Program-made: the position numbers and the translations under genes
In this document: one piece after another, positions 17,215 to 25,377 of the stretch
How positions within the stretch are numbered: position 1 is the first letter of the stretch
Layout of the letters: every line of letters begins with the position of its first letter
NCBI GenBank assembly: GCA_947497945.1
Contig: CANMIP010000006.1
Coordinates: forward strand, 147,302 to 211,301
Reading direction: 5' to 3'
DNA length: 64,000 bases
Origin: an uncultured Tropicimonas sp.
GTDB lineage: Bacteria > Pseudomonadota > Alphaproteobacteria > Rhodobacterales > Rhodobacteraceae
Notes under the pieces: generated by a model
Told to the model about the DNA's origin: nothing
What the model saw: only the letters and a program-made list of their open reading frames with translations
Database searches by the model: none

Positions 17215-18621
17215 TTACATCACTTCCCGGACATCCGTCAGCTTGCCGCTGATAGCAGCGGCGGCGGCCATGGCGGGGCTCATCAGGTGGGTGCGGCCCC
17301 TGAAGCCCTGGCGGCCTTCGAAGTTCCGGTTCGACGTCGACGCACAGCGTTCCTGCGGCGCGAGCTGGTCGGGGTTCATGGCAAGGCACATGGAGCAGCC
17401 CGCAAGGCGCCACTCGAAGCCGGCGGCCTCGAAGATCTCGGAGAGACCCTCTTCCTCGGCCTGTGCCCGCACGAGACCGGAGCCCGGCACGACCATGCCG
17501 CGCACGCCCTCGGCGATCTTCTTGCCCTTCACGATCTCGGCCGCGGCCCGCAGGTCCTCGATCCGGCCATTGGTGCAGGAGCCGATGAAGACGGCGTCGA
17601 TGGAGACATCGGAGAGCGGGGTGCCCGGCACCAGGCCCATATATTCCAGCGAGCGGCGCGCGGCGTCGACCTTGCCGCCCTGGAAATCCTCCGGGGAGGG
17701 CACGACATCGGTGATCGGCAGGACATCCTCGGGCGAGGTGCCCCAGGTGACGACCGGCGCGATATCCTCGCCCTTCAACGTCACAACCTTGTCGAACTCG
17801 GCGTCCTCGTCGGTGAAGAGCGTCTTCCACCAGATCAGCGCGGCTTCCCATTGCGCGCCCTTCGGCGCGTGCGGGCGGCCCATGACATAGTCGAAGGTCT
17901 TCTCGTCCGGCGCGATCAGGCCGGCGCGGGCGCCGCCCTCGATGGCCATGTTGCAGACGGTCATGCGGCCTTCCATCGACAGGTCGCGGATCGCCTCGCC
18001 GCAATATTCGATGACGTAGCCGGTGCCGCCGGCGGTGCCGGTCTCGCCGATCACCGCAAGCGTGATGTCCTTGGCGGTCACACCCGGCATGAGCTTGCCG
18101 GTGATCTCGACCTTCATGTTCTTGGACTTTTTCTGGATCAGCGTTTGCGTGGCCAGAACATGCTCGACCTCGGAGGTGCCGATGCCATGGGCCAGCGCGC
18201 CGAATGCGCCATGGGTCGCGGTGTGGCTGTCGCCACAGACGACGGTCATGCCCGGCAGCGTCCAGCCCTGCTCGGGGCCGACGATATGCACGATGCCCTG
18301 GCGGATATCGGTCACCGGGTAGTAGTGGATGCCAAATTCCTTGGCATTTGTGTCAAGTGCTGCGACCTGGATGCGGCTGTCCTCGGTCATGTTGGACGGG
18401 TCTTCGCGGCCCGCCGTCGTCGGCACGTTATGGTCCGGAACGGCGATGGTCTTCTCCGGCGCGCGCACTTGGCGGCCGGCCATGCGCAGTCCTTCGAAGG
18501 CCTGCGGGCTGGTCACCTCGTGGACGAGGTGGCGGTCGATATAGAGCAGACAAGTGCCGTCCTCGGCTTCATGGGCGACATGGGCGTCCCAGATCTTGTC
18601 GTAGAGTGTCTTGCCAGTCAT
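17215..18621 (-). CDS. leuC: 3-isopropylmalate dehydratase large subunit
   Basis: Catalytic, 4Fe-4S-containing subunit of isopropylmalate isomerase, working with LeuD. 468 aa, full length. Visible family motifs: [12 protein letters not shown] start, [49 protein letters not shown] (quoted in part), and the three cluster cysteines in [11 protein letters not shown] and [12 protein letters not shown]. The ATG at 18621 is followed by the conserved [10 protein letters not shown]. It is the first gene of the leuC/hdeD-like/leuD set. About 300 bp of non-coding DNA lie upstream. Confidence 0.97.
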   Translation of the reverse strand: MTGKTLYDKIWDAHVAHEAEDGTCLLYIDRHLVHEVTSPQAFEGLRMAGRQVRAPEKTIAVPDHNVPTTAGREDPSNMTEDSRIQVAALDTNAKEFGIHYYPVTDIRQGIVHIVGPEQGWTLPGMTVVCGDSHTATHGAFGALAHGIGTSEVEHVLATQTLIQKKSKNMKVEITGKLMPGVTAKDITLAVIGETGTAGGTGYVIEYCGEAIRDLSMEGRMTVCNMAIEGGARAGLIAPDEKTFDYVMGRPHAPKGAQWEAALIWWKTLFTDEDAEFDKVVTLKGEDIAPVVTWGTSPEDVLPITDVVPSPEDFQGGKVDAARRSLEYMGLVPGTPLSDVSIDAVFIGSCTNGRIEDLRAAAEIVKGKKIAEGVRGMVVPGSGLVRAQAEEEGLSEIFEAAGFEWRLAGCSMCLAMNPDQLAPQERCASTSNRNFEGRQGFRGRTHLMSPAMAAAAAISGKLTDVREVM

Positions 18622-18928
18622 GTGGGGGTCTCTCCCTGCGGGGTATCTGAAGTCGACATGCGAAAGGGGCGCCGCGCGCGAAGCGGACGCCGGGCGCGCC
18701 TCAAAGGAGGCCGGTTACGCGGCGGGTCTGACCGTGAAAGCGCCATGGCAGGCGCGCGTGGTCGTCCATGTCGAAATTCTTTGCCATGGCCGCTCCGATA
18801 GCGCAGCCGCGCCTTGCAAGCAAGGCACAGTCGCGACTCGACAGAATGCCGCAGGGGTTGATTTCCCGCCGCCCAACGCTTTTATGCACCTCTGTCTTCC
18901 CGAAAACTTCAGATTTGTGAGGCCTCCG
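18622..18928. promoter_or_regulatory. Divergent promoter region upstream of leuC
   Basis: 307 bp between leuC (minus) and a small plus-strand ORF. It contains a short hairpin (GCCTC-aaag-GAGGC at about 18698-18711) in the leuC leader. I could not identify a leucine-rich leader peptide or a T-box, and no clear -35/-10 pair stands out. Confidence 0.3.
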
Positions 18929-19075
18929 ATGCGTCGGGTCTATAGCAACGTTCATATCGCCCTGATCTCCGCCCTGCTTCTGGCCGTGGTGGCCTTCGAG
19001 GCAGGTGCCATCCAGCACGCCCCACTGGGGGCGTCTGACACTGGCGCGGTCTATTCCGCCTTGGAAGTCCGCTGA
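18929..19075 (+). CDS. Possible 48-aa membrane peptide upstream of rsfS
   Basis: Frame starting MRRVYSNVHIALISALLLAV and ending SALEVR. It has one strong hydrophobic segment (about residues 9-26) after a basic N-terminus, the pattern of a single-pass membrane peptide or a signal anchor. A weak GTGAGG lies before the ATG. It is on the strand of rsfS-rlmH, 200 bp upstream of rsfS. No family recognised. Confidence 0.4.
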   Translation: MRRVYSNVHIALISALLLAVVAFEAGAIQHAPLGASDTGAVYSALEVR

Positions 19076-19274
19076 AATGCCCGAATATCAGGCTGGTCGC
19101 GGCGATTTCAGCACATCTGCCCAGAGATTCGGCACTGTCGTTGAGGCGTCACAATCGGGATGCTATCGTGAAGATATGTCCAGCGCCGGGGCTCTGTCGG
19201 CGTGCAACCAGGAGGGCAATGTTCTGTCTCACCATGCGGAGGCCGCCACGCGAACGGCGGCAGAAGAGGCATCC

Positions 19275-19643
19275 ATGATGCCAGGCGAATTCAAATCGGC
19301 GCCGAAAGCTGCGCTGCTGGAACGCATCCTTTCCTCTCTCGATGAAGACAAGGCCGAGGACGTGGTCACGATCGACCTGCGCGGCAAATCCGAGATGGCC
19401 GACCAGATGGTCGTCTGCTCGGGGCGCTCAACGCGTCAGGTTGTGTCGATCGCGGAGAAGCTCGTCGAGCGGATCAAGGCCGATTTCGGCATCTCCTCGA
19501 AGATCGAGGGCAAGGATGCCGGCGACTGGGTCCTGATCGACGCGGGCGACGTGATTGTCCATGTGTTCCGGCCGGAAGTGCGCGAGTTCTACCAGCTTGA
19601 GAAGATGTGGCTCAGCCCGGGCAAGGCGGACGCGAAAGCCTGA
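19275..19643 (+). CDS. rsfS: Ribosomal silencing factor RsfS
   Basis: RsfS/Iojap family, binds uL14 on the 50S subunit and blocks subunit joining when nutrients are scarce. 122 aa from the tandem ATGs at 19275/19278, preceded by AGAGG. A longer frame exists but adds no conserved sequence. Recognised by ILSSLDEDKAEDVVTIDLRGKS, MVVCSGRSTRQV and the C-terminal GDVIVHVFRPEVREFYQLEKMW. The TGA overlaps the rlmH ATG (TGATG), so the pair is translationally coupled, as in most bacteria. Confidence 0.96.
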   Translation: MMPGEFKSAPKAALLERILSSLDEDKAEDVVTIDLRGKSEMADQMVVCSGRSTRQVVSIAEKLVERIKADFGISSKIEGKDAGDWVLIDAGDVIVHVFRPEVREFYQLEKMWLSPGKADAKA

Positions 19644-20113
19644 TGCGCCTGCAAATCGTGGCGGTCGGTCGTCTCAGGTCGGGGCCCGAATCCGAGCTGA
19701 TCGACGACTATCGTCGACGGGCGGAACGGACCGGGCGGCCGCTCGGCATCTCCTCGGTCTCGGTCATCGAGATCGACGAGCGCAAGGGCGGCTCGAAATC
19801 CGGCGAGGCGGCGCTGCTTGAGAAAGCGCTGCCGAAAGGTGCGACGGTCGTCGCGCTGGACGAGCGCGGCAAGCTCCTCACCTCGCCCGACTTCGCGGCC
19901 CGGATCGCGGGCTGGCGCGACACTGGCTCCCAGGATCTCGCTTTTCTTATCGGCGGCGCGGATGGGCTGGACCAGGGCCTGGTCGCCCGGGCGGATTTCA
20001 AGCTCTCCTTTGGCAAGATGGTGTGGCCGCATATGCTGGCTCGCGTGATGCTGTCGGAACAGGTTTATCGGGCCGTGTCGATCCTGGCGGGCGCGCCGTA
20101 TCACCGGGTGTGA
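19643..20113 (+). CDS. rlmH: 23S rRNA pseudouridine-1915 N3-methyltransferase
   Basis: SPOUT-class SAM-dependent methyltransferase that modifies pseudouridine 1915 of helix 69 in 23S rRNA. 156 aa from the ATG at 19643, matching the family length. Motifs: N-terminal MRLQIVAVGRLRSGPE, then VVALDERGKLLTSPDFA, AFLIGGADGL and the C-terminal LSEQVYRAVSILAGAPYH. One-base overlap with the rsfS stop. In many Rhodobacterales the envC-like/ctpA pair follows directly (from memory); here that pair lies at the start of the window instead. Confidence 0.97.
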   Translation: MRLQIVAVGRLRSGPESELIDDYRRRAERTGRPLGISSVSVIEIDERKGGSKSGEAALLEKALPKGATVVALDERGKLLTSPDFAARIAGWRDTGSQDLAFLIGGADGLDQGLVARADFKLSFGKMVWPHMLARVMLSEQVYRAVSILAGAPYHRV

Positions 20114-20131
20114 CTGGTGGAAGCCAAACGC

Positions 20132-20281
20132 ATGTTTCTTGCGGCGATCGGGCATGAACCCGGGCGTTTGAGACAAGGGTTCCGGCTTGTTTTGGCTATG
20201 ATTGCGGCAATTCTAGCGCTGATCGCTTTAGGTTTTCTGGCGCAGGTCATCTCGTATTGGCTTCAAACCCGGTGGGTTTGA
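20132..20281 (+). CDS. Possible 49-aa single-pass membrane protein
   Basis: Frame starting MFLAAIGHEPGRLRQGFR, then a hydrophobic helix (LVLAMIAAILALIALGF) and a short polar tail ending TRWV. An in-frame GTG 15 bp earlier (20117) could be the start instead. It follows rlmH by 18 bp on the same strand. A coding peptide is plausible because the amphipathic-then-hydrophobic layout is clean, but no homologue is recognised. Confidence 0.45.
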   Translation: MFLAAIGHEPGRLRQGFRLVLAMIAAILALIALGFLAQVISYWLQTRWV

Positions 20282-20320
20282 GCGCCAATTTGCACACAAA
20301 CACGCCCTAGGTGCAGTGGC

Positions 20321-20350
20321 AGCGCCAACCCGTCCCGGTGGGTTGGCGCT
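20321..20350. terminator. Convergent-region hairpin, possible bidirectional terminator
   Basis: Perfect 11-bp stem, AGCGCCAACCC (20321-20331) with GGGTTGGCGCT (20340-20350), 8-nt loop. It sits between the convergent rlmH-side ORF and the glycosyltransferase gene. No T-run follows on either strand, so termination is only a suggestion. Confidence 0.45.
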
Positions 20351-20362
20351 GGCACGCTTCAC

Positions 20363-21583
20363 TCAGGCATATTCCGCCGCGTCCTGTTCGACGGCTTTCA
20401 ACATGTCTCCCATCAGCGACGGATCGGCCGAATGGACCCGGTTCCAGGTCGGGATCGAGGGCGGCTCTGCTGGGTTGTCGAGGAAGATCTGGCCCGCCAG
20501 CACGACATTGCGGGCGAAAAGCTCGATGGCGGCCTCTTCCTGGTGCCGGTCGATCGACAGCCCGTTCATCTTGGCGTCGTTGTAATAGCATTCCAGCAGG
20601 TCGAGCGCGGAGCGGTAATAAGTGGCCTTCAGCGTCCGGAAGACCTCCTCGGAGAAGACCGTGCCGTCAGTGGCAAGCTTGCGATAGAGCGCCTTGCAGA
20701 TATCGACCGACATCCGCGACAGCCCGGCATTGGCGTCCTCTTCCGAAAGCGGTTGGTGCTTGTGGTCATAGGTGTCGGCAATCTCGACCTGGCAGACCGA
20801 TTTCGGCGCGAGGTTGCGCCAGCCCTCGGAAAGCACACCAATCTCCAGCCCCCAGTCCGACGGAATCCGCAGGTCTGCCAGCGTCGAGACCCGCATGGCG
20901 AACTCGCCCGAGAGCGGGTAGCGGAAGCTGCGCAGGAAATCGAGATAATCTCGGTCGCCGACAGTTCGCTTGAGCGCGATCAGCAGTGGCGAGACCAGCA
21001 GCCGTGATACCCGCCCGTTCAGCCTGCTGCCATCGGTGCGCGGATAGAAGCCCTTGGCCATCTGGTAGGGGAAGGCGGGGTTGGTGACCGGGTAGACAAG
21101 GCGGGCCAGCATGTCCCGGTTATAGGTGGTGATGTCGCAATCATGGATGGCGACGACCGAGCTGTCCTGACAGGCCAGCAGGTAGCCGATGCAGGACCAG
21201 ACATTCTTGCCCTTGCCGGGTTCGCGCGGCGCGAGATCCATCGCGCGCAGCCGGTCCTGGACGGCAAGCATGCGCGGGCTGTCATTCCAGATCACGGCAT
21301 GGTTCTGCGGCAGCACCGAGAAGAATTTCCGCGCATGGCGGAACTGCTCTTCATTGGCGCGGTCCAGCCCGATGATGATCCGGTGCAGATAAGGCGCGCC
21401 GGACAGCTCCTTGAGGATGTTCTCCAGCGCCGGTCCTTCAAGCTCCGAATAGAGCGAAGGCAGGATGAGCGAGATTTTCCGAGACCCGGCGATGGTGACC
21501 AACTCGTGGGTCAGGTCTTCCGTGGTGCGGGTACGCAGATTGTGCAGCGTGGCGATATTGCCGTTCTGGTGGAAGTCGGCCAT
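20363..21583 (-). CDS. GT81-type glucosyl/mannosyl-3-phosphoglycerate synthase
   Basis: 406-aa cytosolic glycosyltransferase of the GpgS (GT81) type. It would transfer a sugar from an NDP-sugar to 3-phosphoglycerate, giving glucosyl- or mannosyl-3-phosphoglycerate, the precursor of a compatible solute. Supporting sequence: LILPSLYSELEGPALENILKEL, HRIIIGLDRA, and VVAIHDCDITTYNRDML with a DxD-like metal site. Regions rich in aromatic residues (YPLSGEFAMRV, PSDWGLEIGVL) follow. The next gene upstream on the same strand encodes a mannosyl-3-phosphoglycerate phosphatase-like HAD enzyme, 12 bp away, which supports the pathway call. The donor sugar cannot be decided from sequence alone. Confidence 0.85.
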   Translation of the reverse strand: MADFHQNGNIATLHNLRTRTTEDLTHELVTIAGSRKISLILPSLYSELEGPALENILKELSGAPYLHRIIIGLDRANEEQFRHARKFFSVLPQNHAVIWNDSPRMLAVQDRLRAMDLAPREPGKGKNVWSCIGYLLACQDSSVVAIHDCDITTYNRDMLARLVYPVTNPAFPYQMAKGFYPRTDGSRLNGRVSRLLVSPLLIALKRTVGDRDYLDFLRSFRYPLSGEFAMRVSTLADLRIPSDWGLEIGVLSEGWRNLAPKSVCQVEIADTYDHKHQPLSEEDANAGLSRMSVDICKALYRKLATDGTVFSEEVFRTLKATYYRSALDLLECYYNDAKMNGLSIDRHQEEAAIELFARNVVLAGQIFLDNPAEPPSIPTWNRVHSADPSLMGDMLKAVEQDAAEYA

Positions 21584-21595
21584 GGGCGGGTCCTC

Positions 21596-22432
21596 TCAGA
21601 GCTTGAGCTGGTAGAGCAGGTCGAGCACGGCAGAGTTCCAGCCCAGCGGGCCGGGCAATGCCGTGCGGCGAATGAGTCCGGCGGCTTCGCCGGGAAGGTC
21701 GGGGAGCGGCGTGCCATGCGCATTGGCGATGATGACGCCGTAATCGGCGGCCTCCAACATCTCCACATCATTGGGGGCATCGCCAAGCGCGAGCCGGGGC
21801 GGGTTGCCGTAGCGCGCGGCGATCTCGTCCATCCGGTCGGCCTTGGTGCCGCCGAAGGAGAGCGTCAGGAAACGTCCGCCGCGCCGTGCCGTCACGCCGA
21901 GCCGGGTGAGGATGCGCAGGAACTCGTGCAGCTCGTTCGGCCCGCCATAGAACAGGCCCGGTTCGGAGAATCGCCGGCGGGCGGCCAGCCGTGCGGCGTC
22001 GGGCGAGAGCCCGGTTGCCGCGACGATCCCGTCCGGACCGAGATCGTGGAAGCCTTCGAACAGTGTGCGCAGATAGGGCGACACCTCGTTGATCGCGGCG
22101 AGGAGTTCGGGATAGCGGCCAAGTTCCGGCGGCGGGCCTTCCGCGAAAGGCTCGCCATTGCGAGCGGCAGGCGGGGCCTCGACCGGGGCCCGCATCGCGT
22201 CCGGATCGAGGATGCCGGCCCCGTTCTCGACAATCGCCGGACAGGCGTCGCAGCCAACCGCGCGCTGGATCCCGACAATCTCGGCTGCCGTCTTCGACGA
22301 GGCCAGGATCAGCGGGATTTCCAGCTCGCGCAACCGTCTCAGGGCGGTCCGGGCCGGCTCGAAGGAATAGCTCTCGTGGTCCAGCAGGGTGCCGTCGAGA
22401 TCCGTGAAGACGATCAGCGGAGGCTGATCCAT
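21596..22432 (-). CDS. Mannosyl/glucosyl-3-phosphoglycerate phosphatase (HAD-IIB)
   Basis: HAD-superfamily IIB phosphatase of 278 aa that would remove the phosphate from glycosyl-3-phosphoglycerate to give the free osmolyte. Catalytic motif I is FTDLDGTLLD (Asp11 nucleophile, Asp13). Motif II Ser is in LILASSKTAAEI. Motif III/IV are FGGTKADRMDEIA and LGDAPNDVEMLEAADYGV. MpgP-like VENGAGI is also present. The ATG at 22432 starts MDQPPLIVFTD; a longer frame would overlap the permease gene upstream. It sits between an ABC permease gene (10 bp upstream) and the synthase gene. Confidence 0.9.
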   Translation of the reverse strand: MDQPPLIVFTDLDGTLLDHESYSFEPARTALRRLRELEIPLILASSKTAAEIVGIQRAVGCDACPAIVENGAGILDPDAMRAPVEAPPAARNGEPFAEGPPPELGRYPELLAAINEVSPYLRTLFEGFHDLGPDGIVAATGLSPDAARLAARRRFSEPGLFYGGPNELHEFLRILTRLGVTARRGGRFLTLSFGGTKADRMDEIAARYGNPPRLALGDAPNDVEMLEAADYGVIIANAHGTPLPDLPGEAAGLIRRTALPGPLGWNSAVLDLLYQLKL

Positions 22433-22442
22433 ACGTGGCTCC

Positions 22443-23213
22443 TCAGTCGCGCACCGCCCAGCCGGCCAGCGCCTTTTCCAATGCGATGACCACGTAATAG
22501 AGAACAATCCCGAGCGCCGCGAGGGCGATCAGCACCGCGAACATCAGCGGGTAGTCGGAATTGGTCTTGCCGGAATCGAACAGCGCGCCCAGCCCGCGGC
22601 CATGCGGCGAGACGATCTCCATCAGGTTGGTGCCGATAAAGGCCAGCGTCACCGCGACCTTCAGCGCGCCGAAGAACTCGGGCAGCGTCTTGGGCAGCGC
22701 GATCTTCCAGAAGATCGTGACCTTGGAGGCGCCGAGCGCGGCGAGGATGTCGCGATATTCCGGCTCCAGCGTTGACAGCCCGATCGAGACCGAGACGGCG
22801 ATCGGGAAGAAGGAGATCATGAAGGCGATCAGCACCGTGTTGAAATCATGCGCGCCGACAAACATCAGCGCGACGATGGGGACGATGGTCGCCTTGGGGA
22901 CGGCGTTGAAGCCGACAAGCAGCGGGTAGAGCGCCTCGCGGGCGATCTTGGAGAAACCCATGATCATGCCGATCAATGTTCCGAAGACGATGGCGAGGCC
23001 GAGCCCGGCGACCGTGCGCCAGAGTGTCTGCCAGGAATTGAGCAGGAAGAGGTCGGCATATTTCACATAGGCGGGCCAGAGGTCGGAGGGCGAGGCCATC
23101 TTGTAGTCCGGCCAGCCCATGGCCCAGACCAACGCCTCCCAGAGCAGCAGGAAGACGATGATGGCGGCAACGGGGATGAGGACCTTGTGGAGGAAACCGG
23201 AATTCATGGGCAT
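22443..23213 (-). CDS. ABC transporter permease (SsuC/ThiX type)
   Basis: Inner-membrane permease of the nitrate/sulfonate/pyrimidine-precursor import group, 256 aa. It has several hydrophobic segments, the first at about residues 10-27, and the BPD_transp_1 EAA loop region (YRDILAALGASKVTIFWKIALPKTLP). The ATG at 23213 shares a base with the ATPase stop (TGATG); GTG at 23216 is an alternative. The gene follows the ATPase gene and precedes the phosphatase gene by 10 bp, all one strand. Confidence 0.92.
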   Translation of the reverse strand: MPMNSGFLHKVLIPVAAIIVFLLLWEALVWAMGWPDYKMASPSDLWPAYVKYADLFLLNSWQTLWRTVAGLGLAIVFGTLIGMIMGFSKIAREALYPLLVGFNAVPKATIVPIVALMFVGAHDFNTVLIAFMISFFPIAVSVSIGLSTLEPEYRDILAALGASKVTIFWKIALPKTLPEFFGALKVAVTLAFIGTNLMEIVSPHGRGLGALFDSGKTNSDYPLMFAVLIALAALGIVLYYVVIALEKALAGWAVRD

Positions 23214-24022
23214 CACGCAGGCTCCGCGGGGCTTCCCACGGGCGCGCGGCCCTGGGCGATTTCGATCTGGTGGCGCAGCACGGTCAGCATCTCTGCTGAA
23301 TCATGCGTGTAGAGATGTTCGAGGTCGCGCGGACCGTCCATCGGCACGTCGAGCACATATTGCGACCGGGCCGGCCGGCCGGAAAGCACGACGATCTTGT
23401 CGGCGAGGAAGATCGACTCGCGCAGGTCATGGGTGATGAGAAGCCCGGTGAACGGCTCCTTCTCCTTGACCTGGTGCATCGTCTGCCAGAGATCCTCGCG
23501 GGTGAAGGCGTCGAGCGCGCCGAACGGCTCGTCGAGGATCAGCACGTCCGGCTGGTGCACCAGCGCCCGGCAGAGCGAGGCCCGCTGCCGCATCCCGCCC
23601 GAAAGCTCGGAGGGCCGCTTGTCCTCGAACCCTTCCAGCCCGACAAGCGCCAGCAGGTACCGCGCCCGTTCCTCCTGCTGCTTGCGGCTGGTTTTCGTCG
23701 GCACGATCTCCATCGGCAGCATGACGTTCTGCAGGATCGTCCGCCATTCCAGCATGACCGGGTTCTGGAAGGCCATGCCAACGGTCGCACGTGGCGACTT
23801 CACCCGCTCGCCATGCAACCAGACTTCGCCCTCGTCCGGCTTCAGCAGCCCGGCCACAAGGCGAGTCAGCGTGGACTTGCCGCAGCCCGACGGCCCGACC
23901 ACGGCGCAGAAGCCCCCCTCGCGCACCGAGAGGTTGAGTTTGTCGAGTACCTGGAGTGGGCCGCTCTTGGTCTGAAACGTGTGGGTCACGTCCTTGATAT
24001 CGATCAGGGGGGCGTCGCTCAT
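23213..24022 (-). CDS. ABC transporter ATP-binding protein (SsuB/TauB type)
   Basis: 269-aa ATPase of the importer. Walker A is VVGPSGCGKSTL, the signature is LSGGMRQRASLCRAL, Walker B is VLILDEPFGALDAFT, with the switch His in LLITHDLRES. ATG at 24022 (MSDAPLIDIKDVTHTF); the longer frame to 24112 is not supported. It is coupled to the permease gene. A stable hairpin separates it from the binding-protein gene upstream. Confidence 0.94.
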   Translation of the reverse strand: MSDAPLIDIKDVTHTFQTKSGPLQVLDKLNLSVREGGFCAVVGPSGCGKSTLTRLVAGLLKPDEGEVWLHGERVKSPRATVGMAFQNPVMLEWRTILQNVMLPMEIVPTKTSRKQQEERARYLLALVGLEGFEDKRPSELSGGMRQRASLCRALVHQPDVLILDEPFGALDAFTREDLWQTMHQVKEKEPFTGLLITHDLRESIFLADKIVVLSGRPARSQYVLDVPMDGPRDLEHLYTHDSAEMLTVLRHQIEIAQGRAPVGSPAEPA

Positions 24023-24137
24023 GTGCTGCTTTCGGATGGTTTGCTTGTTTCCCCTGGCGAGAGTGGGCGGACAGGTTCGGGACGAAACGCGCCCGGAAAT
24101 GCCTGTCCGCACTTGCCGCCAAGGGTGTCTTGTCTTT

Positions 24138-24157
24138 GCCCGGCCGTCTGGCCGGGC
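24138..24157 (-). other. Intergenic hairpin between binding-protein and ATPase genes
   Basis: GCCCGGCC (24138-24145), loop GTCT, GGCCGGGC (24150-24157). Without a T-run this is more likely an mRNA 3'-end stabiliser or attenuator than a full terminator, the usual way to raise binding-protein levels above the membrane components. Confidence 0.5.
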
Positions 24158-24169
24158 GCGGAAACGGAC

Positions 24170-25180
24170 CTATTTCAGCGAGAAAAGCCCTTCGGGAAGG
24201 TAGGACGCATCGAAATAGAGCGCGGAATTGGCCGGGTTCTTGAACTCGTAGTTCTTGGCCAGCTGCTCCAGCGCCTTGTCCATGCGGGCATCGTCGATGC
24301 CGCCAAAGCCGTTTTCCATCACGTAATCGGTCAGGACATTGGCTTCGAGGCACAGCTCGAGACGACGCTGTTCGAGCGCCGCATCGGCGGCCGGGTTCCG
24401 CGCGACAACGGCTGCAGCCCCCATGGCGGGGTCGGCCGCAACGTCCTTCCAGCCTGCGGCCACGGCGCCGAGGAACGCCTTGATCGTGTCCGGGTTCTCC
24501 TGTGCGTACTCCATGTTCACGATGATGGCGTTGCCGTAGAGCTCCAGCCCGTGATCGGCCATGAGGATGGTCGAGATATCCGCCTCTTCGACGCCAAGCC
24601 GCACGAGGTTCAGGTAGGACGAGAAGGAGAAGCCGGTGACGGCTGCGACCTTGCCCTCGGCCAGCATCGGCTCACGCGTCGGGAAGCCGACCGGCTCGAC
24701 GGTGACCTTGGACGTGTCGATTCCGGCCGCTTCGGCGAAGGCGGGGAACTGTGCCCAGGCGCCATCGGGGGGCGGTGCGCCGAGGACCTTGCCCTCGAGA
24801 TCCGTCGGGGCCTCGACGCCGAGCGACTTGCGACCGACAATGGCGAAAGGCGGCTTGTCATAGACCATCATCACCGCCGTCACCGGGGCGCTGGGATTCT
24901 GGTCGAGGAATTTCACGAGCGAGTTGATATCCGCAAAGCCCACGGGGAAGGCGCCGGTGGCGACTTTCGGGATCGCGTCGAGCGAGCCCTGGCCTGCCGT
25001 GACCTCGACCTCGAGCCCGGCGGCTTCGAAATGGCCATTGTCGATGGCGGCGAAATAGGCGGCCGAGGGGCCTTCGAATTTCCAGTCCAGCGCGAAGGAG
25101 ATCTTCGTGCTTTCAGCATTGGCAACGCCGGCCGTGAGGGCCATTGCGAGGGAAAGGGCTGTAATGGTGCGGTGGAACAC
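24170..25180 (-). CDS. NMT1/THI5-type ABC substrate-binding protein
   Basis: Periplasmic binding protein of 336 aa, for the importer coded by the next two genes. It starts at GTG 25180, chosen because AGGAGG lies 7-8 bp upstream and a signal peptide follows at once (VFHRTITALSLAMALTAGVANA). Family features: ISFALDWKFEGPSAAYFAA, then FEAAGLEVEVTAGQGS, PVGFADINSLVKFL and EPVGFPTREPMLAEG. The family transports pyrimidine moieties of thiamine, riboflavin, sulfonates and others; the ligand here is not decidable. A GACC-N4-GGTC palindrome upstream hints at control by a RutR-like repressor. Confidence 0.9.
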   Translation of the reverse strand: MFHRTITALSLAMALTAGVANAESTKISFALDWKFEGPSAAYFAAIDNGHFEAAGLEVEVTAGQGSLDAIPKVATGAFPVGFADINSLVKFLDQNPSAPVTAVMMVYDKPPFAIVGRKSLGVEAPTDLEGKVLGAPPPDGAWAQFPAFAEAAGIDTSKVTVEPVGFPTREPMLAEGKVAAVTGFSFSSYLNLVRLGVEEADISTILMADHGLELYGNAIIVNMEYAQENPDTIKAFLGAVAAGWKDVAADPAMGAAAVVARNPAADAALEQRRLELCLEANVLTDYVMENGFGGIDDARMDKALEQLAKNYEFKNPANSALYFDASYLPEGLFSLK

Positions 25181-25354
25181 GCGCGTACCTCCTGTTGATT
25201 TTATCCGGGGAGCCTGCTTGGAAAGCGTCTCGCGTGGGAGGCAGAGGTCGCGGAATGCCCACACGGGTCGCTTGCGAAAATTGAATTTGATTAATTCTTA
25301 TGCGCACAAGCGGAATAATCAAGCAAATGTCGCAGGGCGAGTCGCCCATTTTCT

Positions 25355-25366
25355 GACCGTTTGGTC
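25355..25366 (-). promoter_or_regulatory. GACC-N4-GGTC palindrome, possible TetR/RutR-type operator
   Basis: TGACCGTTTGGTCGA lies about 175 bp upstream of the binding-protein start and just past the DM13 gene end. It matches most of the established E. coli RutR consensus TTGACCANNTGGTCAA (three mismatches at the informative positions). It could control the ABC/osmolyte operon. No TetR gene is nearby. Confidence 0.35.
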
Positions 25367-25377
25367 GAATCCTTTCC

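Noticed and set aside
25265..25354. TPP or other riboswitch before the NMT1-type binding-protein gene
   Set aside because: I looked for the THI-box core and terminator-like pairing and saw none.
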